The notes under the pieces were generated by a model. The model had not been told where the DNA came from and ran no database searches. It saw nothing but the letters and a program-made list of their open reading frames with translations. From Rhodococcus antarcticus (lineage in GTDB: Bacteria > Actinomycetota > Actinomycetes > Mycobacteriales > Mycobacteriaceae), in the NCBI RefSeq assembly GCF_026153295.1, contig NZ_CP110615.1:3286001-3350000 (forward strand): a stretch of 64,000 nt of DNA, written 5' to 3'. A program made the translations under genes and the position numbers. The first letter of the stretch is position 1. The number at the start of each line of letters is the position of its first letter. Positions 24,309 to 33,771 of this stretch are shown here, in pieces.

Positions 24309-25742
24309 ATGACGCAGATGTCCAAGGGGTCCAACGTCGCGCTCACCGCCACCGGCCTGCGGGTCGAGCTCAGCTGGACGGCGGGTCCGTCCACGCCGGA
24401 CGTCGACGCCTCCGCGCTGCTGGTGACCGGCACGGGCAAGGTCCGCTCCGACGCGGACTTCGTGTTCTACAACCAGCCCCGGCACTCCTCCGGTGCGGTG
24501 ACCCACGGGGGCAAGAGCGGCACCACCGACGTCGTCACCGTGGACACCAGCCGCCTCGAGCCGGCCGTCGACAAGGTCGTGGTGGCCGCGTCCGCCGACG
24601 GTGGCACGTTCGGCCAGGTCCCGGGGCTGCACCTGCGCCTGACCGACACCTCCGGGGCCGAGCTCGCCCGCTTCGACATCACCGACGCCACGACCGAGAC
24701 GGCGTTCGTGTTCGGCGAGGTCTACCGCCGCGGGACCGACTGGAAGTTCCGCGCCGTCGGCCAGGGCTACGCCACGGGCCTGGCCGGGCTGGCCACCGAC
24801 TACGGCATCAGCGTGGACGACGACCCGGCCCCCGCCCCCGCTGCCCCCGCCGCAGGCCCCGCTGCCCCGGCCGCAGCTCCGGCGTCCGGGGTCAGCCTGA
24901 AGAAGCAGAAGCTCGTCGACATGGAGAAGAAGGTCGCCGCACGGGCCCCCGCGCTGCTCGACCTGACCAAGAAGGCCTCGATCAGCCTGGAGAAGCGCGG
25001 CCTCGGTGAGCACACCGCCAAGGTCGCGCTCTGCCTGGACATCTCCGGCTCGATGAACCGGCTCTACCGCAACGGCAGCATCCAGAAGCTCGTCGAGCGG
25101 GTCCTGGCGCTCGGCCTGCGCTTCGACGACGACGGCGAGGTGGACGTCTTCCTGTTCGGCAAGGAGGGCCACACCGCCGGGCCGCTGACCCTGGACAACC
25201 ACGCCGCCTACGTCCAGGACGTCCTCAGCACCCACGGCCTCGAGCCCGCCACCTACTACGGCAAGGCCATGGCCTTGCTGCGCGAGCACTACTTCGGCGC
25301 GTCCACCCCCCGCCGGGAGCCGCTGCGCAACGACATCCCCGTCTACGTCATGTTCGTCACCGACGGTCAGACCTTCGACGAGGACGGGGCCCGCGAGCAG
25401 GTGGTCTCCTCCAGCTACGAGCCGCTGTTCTGGCAGTTCATGGCCATCGGGCAGAGCTCGCGCTCGGTCACCCCCGGCCGGCCGGCGGCACCCCCCGCGA
25501 AGTCCGGCGGGTTCATGGGCAAGCTGCGCCAGGCCGCCGCACCGCAGGCCCCCGCGGGCAGGGGTGGGGAGTTCCGCTTCCTCGAGGAGCTCGACGACAT
25601 GGGCGGGCGGTACCTCGACAACGCCGACTTCTTCGCCGTCGAGAACCCCGCCGACATCCCCGACGACCAGCTCTTCGACCTGCTCATGACCGAGTACCCG
25701 GGCTGGCTGACCCAGGCCCGGGCGAAGGGGCTGCTGGGCTGA
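24309..25742 (+). CDS. TerD-VWA fusion protein (TerF-like)
   Basis: 477 residues. TerD domain at 1-175, Ala/Pro linker to about 200, a basic helix ([14 protein letters not shown]), then a TerF-type von Willebrand A domain from about 225 to the end. The MIDAS motif is intact ([13 protein letters not shown], with [12 protein letters not shown] later), so a divalent metal should be bound. The fusion joins a calcium-binding TerD module to an adhesion-type module in one chain and probably acts as a scaffold in the Ter stress complex at the inner membrane (family knowledge plus inference). Convergent with the ABC permease. Confidence 0.88.
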   Translation: MTQMSKGSNVALTATGLRVELSWTAGPSTPDVDASALLVTGTGKVRSDADFVFYNQPRHSSGAVTHGGKSGTTDVVTVDTSRLEPAVDKVVVAASADGGTFGQVPGLHLRLTDTSGAELARFDITDATTETAFVFGEVYRRGTDWKFRAVGQGYATGLAGLATDYGISVDDDPAPAPAAPAAGPAAPAAAPASGVSLKKQKLVDMEKKVAARAPALLDLTKKASISLEKRGLGEHTAKVALCLDISGSMNRLYRNGSIQKLVERVLALGLRFDDDGEVDVFLFGKEGHTAGPLTLDNHAAYVQDVLSTHGLEPATYYGKAMALLREHYFGASTPRREPLRNDIPVYVMFVTDGQTFDEDGAREQVVSSSYEPLFWQFMAIGQSSRSVTPGRPAAPPAKSGGFMGKLRQAAAPQAPAGRGGEFRFLEELDDMGGRYLDNADFFAVENPADIPDDQLFDLLMTEYPGWLTQARAKGLLG

Positions 25743-25748
25743 GCCCGG

Positions 25749-26648
25749 CTACGCCGTGATGTCGGCGGTGGTGAACCGGGCCCACGCGAGCGAGCCGGCC
25801 ACCACCACCCACCCCACCTGCACGAGCAGGCCGCCGAGCAGCGAGGACACGTCCAGCTGGGTCCGCAGCAGCTCCCCGAAGTCCAGCCAGTGGTGCGTGA
25901 GCAGGTACGGGTGGATCACCGCGAGCTGGGGCAGCGAGTCGAGCACCTCGCTCGTGACGGTCAGCACGATGGTCGTGGCCATCGCCGCCACCGGCACCTC
26001 GGTGAGGGTCGACACGAACAGGCCCAGCGTCACCAGCCCGGTCAGCGACAGCGTCACGTACAGCCCCACCAGCAGCGCGCGGACGATGCCGTCGAGCAGG
26101 CTCACCGTGTCCCCGCTGAGCAGCGTCACGTCGCCCAGGCCGAACAGCAGCGCGCCCGCGACCAGCCCGGCGAGCGCGATCGCCAGCACCGCGGCGCCGG
26201 CGAAGACCAGCGAGCCCACGGCCTTGGCCACCAGCACCCGGGGCCGCGATACCGGCACCACCAGCAGGTAGCGCAGCGTCCCGGCCCCGGCCTCCCCGGC
26301 GATGGTGTCCCCGCTGACGACGCCCACGGCCAGCGGCAGGAACAGCGGCAGCGACACCGCGAGCGCGGTGAACACCAGGAAAAGACCGTTGCTGCTGACC
26401 TGGTTCAGGAACGCGGGGCCCGCGCCGCCACGGTGGGACAGCGCCACCGCGACACCGATGAGCACGGGCACCAGTCCCAGCGCGACCAGCAGCACCTGGT
26501 TGCGGCGACGGCCGAACACCAGCCGGAGCTCGCTGCGCCACAGCCGTGCGGTCGCTCCGCGGTAGCTGGCGGTCGGGGCGCGCGGTGTCCCCGCGACGGA
26601 CGACCACGCGGGCGTCCCGTCGGGGTCCGACGCGTCAGCGGGCGACAT
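25749..26648 (-). CDS. ABC-2-type transporter permease
   Basis: 299 residues, six predicted membrane segments. A hydrophilic N-terminus precedes SELRLVFGRRRNQVLLVALG. The motif GDTIAGEAGAGTLRYLLVVPVSRPRVLVAK, here given as GDTIAGEAGAGTLRYLL, is diagnostic for ABC-2 permeases. Its ATG lies inside the end of the ATPase gene (14-base overlap). Forms an exporter with that ATPase; substrate unknown. Confidence 0.87.
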   Translation of the reverse strand: MSPADASDPDGTPAWSSVAGTPRAPTASYRGATARLWRSELRLVFGRRRNQVLLVALGLVPVLIGVAVALSHRGGAGPAFLNQVSSNGLFLVFTALAVSLPLFLPLAVGVVSGDTIAGEAGAGTLRYLLVVPVSRPRVLVAKAVGSLVFAGAAVLAIALAGLVAGALLFGLGDVTLLSGDTVSLLDGIVRALLVGLYVTLSLTGLVTLGLFVSTLTEVPVAAMATTIVLTVTSEVLDSLPQLAVIHPYLLTHHWLDFGELLRTQLDVSSLLGGLLVQVGWVVVAGSLAWARFTTADITA

Positions 26649-27576
26649 CGAAGCCCTCCCCGGTCAGCGCGACGAAGGTGTCCTCCAGGTTCGGCCTGGT
26701 GACGGCGAGCCCGCGGACGGCCACCCCGGAGCGGACCAGGGCGGCCGTGACGTCCTCGGCCGCCGCGTCGCCCAGCTCGGCCGTCACGTCGGCACCGCCC
26801 ACCAGCACGCCGGTGAGCCCCATCCGCTCCAGGACCTGGGCCGCGAGGACGACCGTCGACGGTGTCGCGCTGACGCGGACGGTGGACACCCCGCCGGCCC
26901 CCACCTCGGCGATCGGGCCCTGCCGCAGCAACCGGCCGCGGCTCATGATCCCGACGTGGCTGCACGCCTGCTCGATCTCGGCCAGCAGGTGCGAGCTGAG
27001 CAGCACCGTGGTGCCGTCGGAGGCGAGCTCGCGCACGAGGGTGCGCACCTCTCGGGTCCCCTGCGGGTCGAGCCCGTTGGTCGGCTCGTCGAGGACCAGC
27101 AGCTCCCGGGGCTGCAGCAGCGCGGCGGCGAGACCGAGCCGTTGCTTCATCCCGAGCGAGTACTGGCGGAACCGCTTGTCCGCCGCCGCGCCGAGACCCA
27201 CCCGCTCCAGCGCGGTGTCGGCCCGCGCCCTCGCGGTGCGCGGGTCGGCCGTGGCGTCGACGGAGTCCAGCCGGGCCAGGTTCGCCCGCCCCGACAGGTA
27301 CGGGTGGAACGCGGGACCCTCCACGAGCGCGCCGACGCGGGGCAGCACGTCTGCGGCCCGCCCGGGCATGGCGTCCCCCAGCAGCTCGACCGCACCGGAG
27401 GTGGGGGCGACGAGGCCCAGCAGCATCCGGATGGTGGTGGTCTTGCCGGAGCCGTTGGGCCCCAGGAACCCGAACACCGCACCGCGCGGCACCAGCAGCT
27501 CCACGCCGTCCACGGCCACCTGCCCGGAGCGGAACCGCTTGGTCAACCCCTCGGTGCGGACGGCCGGGGAGCTCAG
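26635..27576 (-). CDS. ABC transporter ATP-binding protein
   Basis: About 313 residues. Walker A GPNGSGKTTT, signature YSLGMKQRLGLAAALL, Walker B LLVLDEPTNGLD, H-loop LLSSHLL; a C-terminal extension (SGVAVRGLAVTRPNLEDTFVAL) is typical of ABC-2 drug exporters. The start is uncertain: homologues begin near VRTEGLTKRF, but the only codons available are CTG at 27576 (overlapping the upstream TGA) or TTG at 27546, which would cut the first strand. I take CTG, coupled to the LolA-like gene. Partner permease follows directly. Confidence 0.85.
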   Translation of the reverse strand: MSSPAVRTEGLTKRFRSGQVAVDGVELLVPRGAVFGFLGPNGSGKTTTIRMLLGLVAPTSGAVELLGDAMPGRAADVLPRVGALVEGPAFHPYLSGRANLARLDSVDATADPRTARARADTALERVGLGAAADKRFRQYSLGMKQRLGLAAALLQPRELLVLDEPTNGLDPQGTREVRTLVRELASDGTTVLLSSHLLAEIEQACSHVGIMSRGRLLRQGPIAEVGAGGVSTVRVSATPSTVVLAAQVLERMGLTGVLVGGADVTAELGDAAAEDVTAALVRSGVAVRGLAVTRPNLEDTFVALTGEGFDVAR

Positions 27577-28616
27577 GCGGCGGCCTCGAGCGCCGCGGGC
27601 GGGACGGCGCCGGCCAGCACCCGGCCGTCGTCGGTCAGCAGCACCGACACGAGCGCGGTGCTCAGCACCCGGCCCTTCGCCACGCGGGTGGTGAGCTGGT
27701 CCAGCAGCTGCGGCCGGCCCTGGGTGAGGGCGGCGACGTCCACCCCGGACAGCTCGACCACCGAGGTCCACCCCGTGCCCGTGACGGTGGGCCGCGGTCC
27801 GCGGGGGCCGGAGGTGGGCCCGGGGGGCGCGGCGGGCGCGGCGATCTCGGTGACGGTGGAGCCCGCGGGCGGGGTGAAGGTGAACAGGGCAGCGTCCGGG
27901 GTGCTGTAGCTGATGTCGGAGAACCCGACCTCCAGCGCGGGCGTCGTGGTGTCCGCGGCGGCGAAGACCTGCACGCGCAGCGGCACGTTCGTCGACGCGT
28001 CCACCGCGATGCGGACGCTGCCCACCAGCGAGCCGGAGCCCCTGGGGGTCAGCACCAGCTGGCGGGCCGCGCGTCCGGCCACCGTCACGGCGTCGTCGAC
28101 GGTCACGGCGGTGCTGGGGTCGACGGCGGCGAGCGCGGCGGCAGCGGCCTGCGCCGGGGTGCCGAGCACGTCCACGGGCAGCGGCGGCGCGGTGGTCCGC
28201 TCCGGCAGCACCAGGTGCGCGGCCCCGGACTTCTCGCTGCTCCACGTCCAGACGTCGCGACCCGAGCGGACGACGTCGTACTCGGCCAGCTGGCCCTGCA
28301 GCGCGACCCGGCTGCGGGACGGACCGTCCGCCCACACCCGCAGCGTGTGCGTCCCCGAGATCAGGGTGAGCGGGCCGAGGCTGCCGGCCGCGGAGCCTGG
28401 GAGCTCGGGCAGACCCAGGTCGGCGGTCTCGGTCACCGTTCCCGAGAGCGCGTCGGTGGTGGGGGCGGCGAGGTCGGCGAGCAGCTCGGCAGCCGTGCGC
28501 GGGGCGAGCCCGGCGGGAGTCGGGTCCGCGGCCGCGCTGGTGGCGAGGACGGCACCGGCGACGGTGACCGCGACGACGGCGGGCACCGCCCACCGCAGGC
28601 GGCGGGACTGGGTCAT
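27573..28616 (-). CDS. Secreted LolA/RseB-like protein
   Basis: 347 residues with signal peptide (LRWAVPAVVAVTVAGAVLATSAAA). The folded part has the LolA/LppX-like half-barrel pattern: TLRVWADGPSRSRVALQG, DVWTWSSEKSGAAHLVL, VAGRAARQLVLTPRG, VGSVRIAVDASTNVPLRVQV, DISYSTPDAALFTFTPPAG. Such actinobacterial proteins bind lipid or sense envelope state outside the membrane. First gene of an operon with an ABC exporter, so it may hand over or receive that exporter's lipophilic substrate (inference). ATG start overlaps nothing. Confidence 0.8.
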   Translation of the reverse strand: MTQSRRLRWAVPAVVAVTVAGAVLATSAAADPTPAGLAPRTAAELLADLAAPTTDALSGTVTETADLGLPELPGSAAGSLGPLTLISGTHTLRVWADGPSRSRVALQGQLAEYDVVRSGRDVWTWSSEKSGAAHLVLPERTTAPPLPVDVLGTPAQAAAAALAAVDPSTAVTVDDAVTVAGRAARQLVLTPRGSGSLVGSVRIAVDASTNVPLRVQVFAAADTTTPALEVGFSDISYSTPDAALFTFTPPAGSTVTEIAAPAAPPGPTSGPRGPRPTVTGTGWTSVVELSGVDVAALTQGRPQLLDQLTTRVAKGRVLSTALVSVLLTDDGRVLAGAVPPAALEAAA

Positions 28617-28730
28617 GGGACCAGTGTGCGCCCGGGCCGGCCGGAGCGCCCGCGTCCACGGGTGCTGGTCCCCCTCCCTCGTCCACCGATAGCGTGTGAC
28701 GCCGCACACCACCGCGACGAGGGGATCGGC

Positions 28731-30194
28731 ATGGGCGCGTTCCGCACCAAGACCGTCGAGCAGTCGATCGAGGACACCGACGAGCCCGGGCACCAGCTGA
28801 AGAAGTCGCTGGGCACCCTCCAGCTGATCGTGTTCGGGGTGGGCGTGGTCATCGGCACGGGCATCTTCGTGCTCACCGGTGAGGCGGCCGGCGTCAAGGC
28901 CGGACCGGCGATCGCGCTGTCCTTCGTCTTCGCCGGTGTCGGCTGCGCGCTGGCCGCCCTCTGCTACGCCGAGTTCGCCTCGACCGTGCCCGTCGCGGGC
29001 TCGGCCTACACGTTCTCCTACGCCAGCCTCGGCGAGCTGGTGGCCTGGATCATCGGCTGGGACCTCATCCTCGAGCTCGCCCTGGGCGCGAGCACGGTCG
29101 CCGTGGGGTGGTCGACCTACTTCGCGGACGTGCTCTCGCAGGCCGGCATCACGCTGCCGACCTCCGTCTACGGCAACGGGCACAACCTCGTGGCCGCGGT
29201 CGTCGTGCTGGTCCTGACCGGCGTGCTGTGCTTCGGCATCAACGTCTCGGCCAAGGTCAACCTCGTCGCCGTCATCGTCAAGGTCGCCATCGTGCTGCTC
29301 GTCATCGTCGCCGGCCTGTTCTACGTCAAGGCGTCGAACTACTCGCCGTTCATCCCCCCGTCGGGCTCGGCGGGCGCCAGCGCGGAGCCGTCCCCGCCGT
29401 CCCTGCTGCAGGACCTCGGCCTCGGCGAGGGCTCCTTCGGCATCGGCGGGATCTTCACCGGCGCGGCGCTGGTCTTCTTCGCCTTCATCGGCTTCGACAT
29501 CGTCGCCACCGCCGCGGAGGAGACCAAGAACCCGCAGCGCGACATGCCCCGCGGCATCTTCGGCTCGCTCGCCATCTGCACCACGCTCTACGTCGCGGTC
29601 TCCCTCGTCATCACCGGCATGGTGAAGTACACCGACATCAGCGTGAAGGCACCGCTCGCCGAGGCGTTCCGCTCGGTGGGGCAGCCGGCCATCGCCACGC
29701 TGGTCTCGGTCGGCGCCCTGATCGGGCTCACCACCGTGATGATGGTGCTCATGCTCGGCCAGAGCCGGGTGTTCTTCGCCATGAGCCGCGACCACCTGCT
29801 GCCGCCGGTGTTCTCCGCGGTGTCCGAGCGCACCGGGGCCCCCGTGCGGACGACGCTGGTCACCGGCGGCGTCGTGGCCGTCATCTCGTTCTTCGTGCCG
29901 CTGTCCACGCTGGCCGAGCTGGTGAACATCGGGACGCTGTTCGCGTTCGTCGTCGTCGCCCTGGGGGTGATCGTCCTGCGCCGCACCCGGCCGGACCTCG
30001 AGCGCGCCTTCCGGACGCCCCTGGTGCCGTTCGTGCCGATCGTGTCGGTGCTCGTGTCCGTCTACCTGATGCTCAACCTGCCCGCGGCGACGTGGCTGCG
30101 GTTCGCGCTCTGGATGCTCGTCGGGTTCGTCGTCTACGCCTCCTACGGCTACCGGAGGTCCAAGATGCGCACCGGGGCCACGACGCCGGGCTGA
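28731..30194 (+). CDS. APC-family amino acid permease (cationic amino acid type)
   Basis: 487 residues, about 12-13 spans. FGVGVVIGTGIFVLTGEAAG, GPAIALSFVFAGVGCALAAL, CYAEFASTVPVAGSAYTFSY and the helix 6 segment FFAFIGFDIVATAAEETKNP are the consensus of the YfnA/CAT group. N-terminus shares the QSIEDTDEPGHQLKKSL preface of these proteins. Likely imports basic or neutral amino acids with protons. GAGGGGATCGGC precedes the ATG. Confidence 0.9.
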   Translation: MGAFRTKTVEQSIEDTDEPGHQLKKSLGTLQLIVFGVGVVIGTGIFVLTGEAAGVKAGPAIALSFVFAGVGCALAALCYAEFASTVPVAGSAYTFSYASLGELVAWIIGWDLILELALGASTVAVGWSTYFADVLSQAGITLPTSVYGNGHNLVAAVVVLVLTGVLCFGINVSAKVNLVAVIVKVAIVLLVIVAGLFYVKASNYSPFIPPSGSAGASAEPSPPSLLQDLGLGEGSFGIGGIFTGAALVFFAFIGFDIVATAAEETKNPQRDMPRGIFGSLAICTTLYVAVSLVITGMVKYTDISVKAPLAEAFRSVGQPAIATLVSVGALIGLTTVMMVLMLGQSRVFFAMSRDHLLPPVFSAVSERTGAPVRTTLVTGGVVAVISFFVPLSTLAELVNIGTLFAFVVVALGVIVLRRTRPDLERAFRTPLVPFVPIVSVLVSVYLMLNLPAATWLRFALWMLVGFVVYASYGYRRSKMRTGATTPG

Positions 30195-30267
30195 CCGGTC
30201 CGCGTGGTGGGACCACGACACCGGCTGTGGGCAGAATGTGCCCGACGCGCGCACCCGGGAGGTCCTC

Positions 30268-31647
30268 ATGGCGATGTTCAGCTGGACGCTGGTCCACGAC
30301 GGCGGGACCCCGCCGCCGGGGGAGGTGGTGCGGCCCGACGAGCGGCTGTCCACCCCCCGGATGGTCGGCCTGGGGGCGCAGCACGTGGTGGCCATGTTCG
30401 GGGCCACGTTCGTCTTCCCCGCCCTGATGGGCATCAACCCGAACCTCGCGGTCCTCATGTCCGGCGTGGCGACGGTGCTGTTCCTGCTCATCGTCAAGAA
30501 CAAGATCCCCAGCTACGTCGGCACGTCCGCCTCGTTCGTCGCCGGGGTGGCGGCCATCCGGGCCCAGGGCGGTGGTTCGGCCGACGTCACCGGAGCGATC
30601 CTGGTCGCCGGGCTCGTGCTGGTGGCCGTCGGGCTGGTCGTGCACCTCGGCGGGGCGCACCTGGTGAACGCGGTGCTGCCGCCCGTGGTCACCGGGGCCG
30701 TGGTCATGCTCATCGGCTTCAACCTGGCCACCGTCGCCACCACCACCTACTTCCCGGCCGGCCAGTGGATCGGCCTGGCCACCGCGGCGTTCGTCATCGG
30801 CGTGTCCGTGGTGGCCCGCGGGTTCGTCAGCCGGATGGCGATCTTCCTCGGGCTGCTGTTCGGCTACGGGCTCTCCTGGGTGGCCGACCAGGTGAACCAG
30901 GTGCCCGGCGCGGCCGGCGGGATGGTCGACCGGCTGGACTTCGCGGGCGTGTCCAGCGCCGCGTGGGTCGGGCTGCCGGACACCATCACCAGCCCCACGT
31001 TCGGCGAGCTCAGCGGCCCGCACCTGCCGGCCTTCAACGCGACGTTCATCCTGCTGGTGCTGCCCTCGGTGATCGCGCTCGTCGCGGAGAACGCCGGGCA
31101 CGTCAAGGCCGTCTCGGAGATGACCGGCCAGGACCTCGACCCCTACCTCGGGCGGGCGTTCATCGGCGACGGGGTGGGCACCGTGGTCGCGTCGTTCGTC
31201 GGCGGGGCACCCACCACGACCTACGCCGAGAACATCGGTGTCATGGCCGCCACGCGCATCTACTCGACGCTCGCGTACTACGTCGCCGCAGCGGTGGCGA
31301 TCCTGTTCGGCTTCTGCCCCAAGTTCGGGGCCGTGGTCGCGGCCACGCCGGGCGGGGTGCTCGGCGGGATCACGCTGGTGCTCTACGGGATGGTTGGTCT
31401 GCTCGGGGCCAAGATCTGGATCGAGAACCGGGTGGACCTCGGCAACCCGGTGAACCTGGTGCCGCTCGCCGCCGGGCTCATCGCGGGCATCGGGAACCTC
31501 GCCGTCCACGTCACCGACTCGTTCTCCGTCACCGGGATCGCGGCGGGCACGATCATCGTCGTCCTCGGCTACCACCTGTGCCACCGGTTCGCGCCGGCCC
31601 ACCTCCGCGAGGACTCGACGCGGGACGAGGCCGTGCCGACGGAGTAG
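30268..31647 (+). CDS. Uracil/xanthine permease (NCS2 family)
   Basis: 459 residues, about 14 hydrophobic segments. Starts FSWTLVHDGGTPPPGEVV, then GLGAQHVVAMFGATFVFP, the helix 3 substrate segment PSYVGTSASFVAG, and helices 8/10 signatures LVAENAGHVKAV and GGAPTTTYAENIGVMA, all typical of UraA/RutG-like uracil carriers. ATG 30268 chosen for its GGGAGGTCCTC ribosome site (an in-frame GTG is 30 bases earlier). Brings in uracil with protons. Confidence 0.9.
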   Translation: MAMFSWTLVHDGGTPPPGEVVRPDERLSTPRMVGLGAQHVVAMFGATFVFPALMGINPNLAVLMSGVATVLFLLIVKNKIPSYVGTSASFVAGVAAIRAQGGGSADVTGAILVAGLVLVAVGLVVHLGGAHLVNAVLPPVVTGAVVMLIGFNLATVATTTYFPAGQWIGLATAAFVIGVSVVARGFVSRMAIFLGLLFGYGLSWVADQVNQVPGAAGGMVDRLDFAGVSSAAWVGLPDTITSPTFGELSGPHLPAFNATFILLVLPSVIALVAENAGHVKAVSEMTGQDLDPYLGRAFIGDGVGTVVASFVGGAPTTTYAENIGVMAATRIYSTLAYYVAAAVAILFGFCPKFGAVVAATPGGVLGGITLVLYGMVGLLGAKIWIENRVDLGNPVNLVPLAAGLIAGIGNLAVHVTDSFSVTGIAAGTIIVVLGYHLCHRFAPAHLREDSTRDEAVPTE

Positions 31648-31670
31648 CGCCCGCTGCGCGGCCCGGTGGG

Positions 31671-32414
31671 CTACTGCTGGGTGAGCCGGGCCCCGAGGCT
31701 GCGGTGCAGCTGCTGCAGCTGGGGGGTTCCCAGGCCCACGGTCTCGCTCTCGATGTGCTGCACCAGGTGCGGGTCCTCGCGCACGGCCTCGCTGGACTGG
31801 ATGAGGACGGTGCCGGTGCCGGTGAAGTCGAACTGGCGCTCCTCCCCGGTCTGCGCGCCGAGGACGACGCGCTGCGCGGCACCGAGGAAGCCCTGCATCC
31901 ACCCGGCGTCGTAGTGGTGGCACGGGGACGGACAGTCGGCCCAGCCCACCAGCGCCTCCGGATCCACCCGCAGCGGCGGCTCCGCGAACATGACCGGGCC
32001 GTTCGAGCTGGCCAGGAACTTCCCGGTGCCGAGCAGGGTGAGGAACCCGGGGACGATCGACTGCTTCAGCTGCAGCCCCGTCTCGAACGCCAGCAGGTTC
32101 GACGCCCGGATGGTGAGGTTGCCCTCCTCGAGGTCGTAGGAGTTGATGTCGAACCCGCGGTCGCCGAGCACGAGCTTGCCCCGGCCGTTGGCCACCACCC
32201 AGTCCCGCGCGTACAGCGGGGAGGAGAACCGGGCCGCCACGAGCGCACCCATGCTGGTGACGGCCAGCGGCTCGAAGGCCATCTGCCCGTAGTAGGCGAT
32301 CATCGCGCCCTTGCTCATGAACCAGGGCTGGGCACCCACGTCCACCACGAAGGCGTAGCTGTTGCCGGGGACGTTGTCGTTGCTCGGCAGGGTGTTCGGG
32401 TTCCAGACGTCCAC
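31671..32414 (-). CDS. AIM24-family protein 1
   Basis: 247 residues, beta-rich: AFVVDVGAQPWFMSKGAMIAYYG, RDWVVANGRGKLVLGDRGFD, LLAFETGLQLKQSI, FTGTGTVLIQSSE. AIM24 (DUF124) proteins are single-fold trimeric scaffolds whose bacterial forms often accompany TerD and ABC genes. This copy carries an insert with CPSPCHH before a C-terminal helix. Third of three consecutive paralogues on one strand, transcribed last. Confidence 0.85.
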   Translation of the reverse strand: MDVWNPNTLPSNDNVPGNSYAFVVDVGAQPWFMSKGAMIAYYGQMAFEPLAVTSMGALVAARFSSPLYARDWVVANGRGKLVLGDRGFDINSYDLEEGNLTIRASNLLAFETGLQLKQSIVPGFLTLLGTGKFLASSNGPVMFAEPPLRVDPEALVGWADCPSPCHHYDAGWMQGFLGAAQRVVLGAQTGEERQFDFTGTGTVLIQSSEAVREDPHLVQHIESETVGLGTPQLQQLHRSLGARLTQQ

Positions 32415-32424
32415 GGCGCTCTCC

Positions 32425-33123
32425 TCAGAACTTCTGCTCGGAGGCCTGCACGAACACCGTGCCCTGGCCGCTGATCTTGAGCTGGATGGCCTCGCCGGAG
32501 CCCTTGCCGACGGCCTCGCGCCAGCCCACCGAGGCCGAGACGTCCACCCGCAGGTTGCCGACGTGACCGACGTAGGCCTGCGGGTCCACCACCACCGGCC
32601 GGCCCTGCCCCACGGCGATCTCGAACGAGCCGCCGTGGCTGAGCACCGCGACGCTGCCCTGCCCGGAGACCTGGGTGGTGAACAGCCCCTGGCCGGTCAC
32701 GGCGCCGCGCACCGCACCCCGGATGCCGCCCTGCTGGCCGAGGAACACGATCGACGTCTGCAGGTGCGCGTCGTGCGCGAGCAGCCGGTCGGCCTCCACG
32801 CTGAGGTTCATCGACCCGTCGAGCTGGATCACCTGCACGTGCAGCCCGGCGTGGCCGTAGTGCACCTCGCCACCCCCTCCCGCCCCGGAGCCGCCGACCT
32901 GCGCCACCATCATGGGCACGTTCTCGCCGGCCATCGCGCGCCCGGCCATGCCGGCCATCCCCGCCATGCCGCCCATGCCCATCCCCGGTGCACCGCCCGC
33001 GCTGTGCGGCTGGAACTGCACGTCACCGGTGTAGAACAGCATCGCCCCACGCCGGGCGAGCACGGCCCGGCCCGGGGTGAGCACGGCCTTGACGACCTTG
33101 CTGTTGACCTTCTCGATCGGCAC
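32425..33123 (-). CDS. AIM24-family protein 2, with Gly/Met-rich insert
   Basis: 232 residues. Same fold as its neighbours (RAVLARRGAMLFYTGDVQF, GQGLFTTQVSGQGSVAVLSH, VVVDPQAYVGHVGNLRVDV, ISGQGTVFVQASEQKF). Between the first and second strands lies a Gly/Met-rich stretch, GMGMGGMAGMAGMAGRAMAG, likely a flexible or hydrophobic hairpin. Ends 11 bases before the start of paralogue 1. Confidence 0.85.
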   Translation of the reverse strand: MPIEKVNSKVVKAVLTPGRAVLARRGAMLFYTGDVQFQPHSAGGAPGMGMGGMAGMAGMAGRAMAGENVPMMVAQVGGSGAGGGGEVHYGHAGLHVQVIQLDGSMNLSVEADRLLAHDAHLQTSIVFLGQQGGIRGAVRGAVTGQGLFTTQVSGQGSVAVLSHGGSFEIAVGQGRPVVVDPQAYVGHVGNLRVDVSASVGWREAVGKGSGEAIQLKISGQGTVFVQASEQKF

Positions 33124-33147
33124 GTCAGCGCTCCCCGTCCTGGCCGC

Positions 33148-33771
33148 TCATCGCTCTTCGGGCTGGATGTAGACCACGCCGGTGCCGTCGAAGCGCAGCG
33201 AGAACGCCTCGCCGCTGCCCTCGCCGATCACCGACTTCCACGACACGTCCGTCACGAAGGTCTGGTTGAGCTGGCCGCGGCTGGCCACGTAGGCATCCGG
33301 GTCCACCACCAGGGGGTGCTGCGGGCTGACCTCCAGGGCGATGGGTGGGCCGCCGGCCGAGAGCAGCGCGGCCTGGCCGACGCCGGTCACCGTGGTGGTG
33401 AACAGCCCCTGGCCGGAGGTGGCCCCGCGCAGTCCGGAGAACATCACGTCCGTCCTCAGGTTGCCGTCCAGGGCGAGCAGCTGCTGGCTCTCCACCTGCA
33501 TCGTCTCGTTGTCCAGCTCCACCACGGTGACGTCCTGGGCGTCCACGGCGAAGTACACGAGCCCGCGGCCGGTGCACTCCATCAGCGCGAGCGACTCGCC
33601 GGTCATCTTGCGCTTCACCGCGGCCTTGAACCCCCCGCCCCCGCCCATGCCGGCGTGCTTGAAGGTCACCTCGCCCTCGTAGGCGACCATGGCGCCGGTG
33701 ATGGCCCGGATGGTCTCGCCGTCCAGCTGCGCCTGCAGCACCTTCGAGCCCTTGAGGCTGAGCTGGGCCAC
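33148..33771 (-). CDS. AIM24-family protein 3
   Basis: 207 residues, the most compact paralogue: RAITGAMVAYEGEVTFKHAG, GGGGGFKAAVKRKMTGESLA, LLALDGNLRTDVMFSGLRGA, VVDPDAYVASRGQLNQTFV, FDGTGVVYIQPEE. Transcribed first of the three. Usual bacterial AIM24 length is 200-260 residues. Downstream on the same strand of GH3 and TerD. Confidence 0.85.
   Translation of the reverse strand: MAQLSLKGSKVLQAQLDGETIRAITGAMVAYEGEVTFKHAGMGGGGGFKAAVKRKMTGESLALMECTGRGLVYFAVDAQDVTVVELDNETMQVESQQLLALDGNLRTDVMFSGLRGATSGQGLFTTTVTGVGQAALLSAGGPPIALEVSPQHPLVVDPDAYVASRGQLNQTFVTDVSWKSVIGEGSGEAFSLRFDGTGVVYIQPEER

Noticed and set aside
27573-30503. 976-residue minus-strand frame running through the APC permease gene
   Set aside because: Only the part up to 28616 has coding character and a signal peptide; the rest is antisense to the permease.
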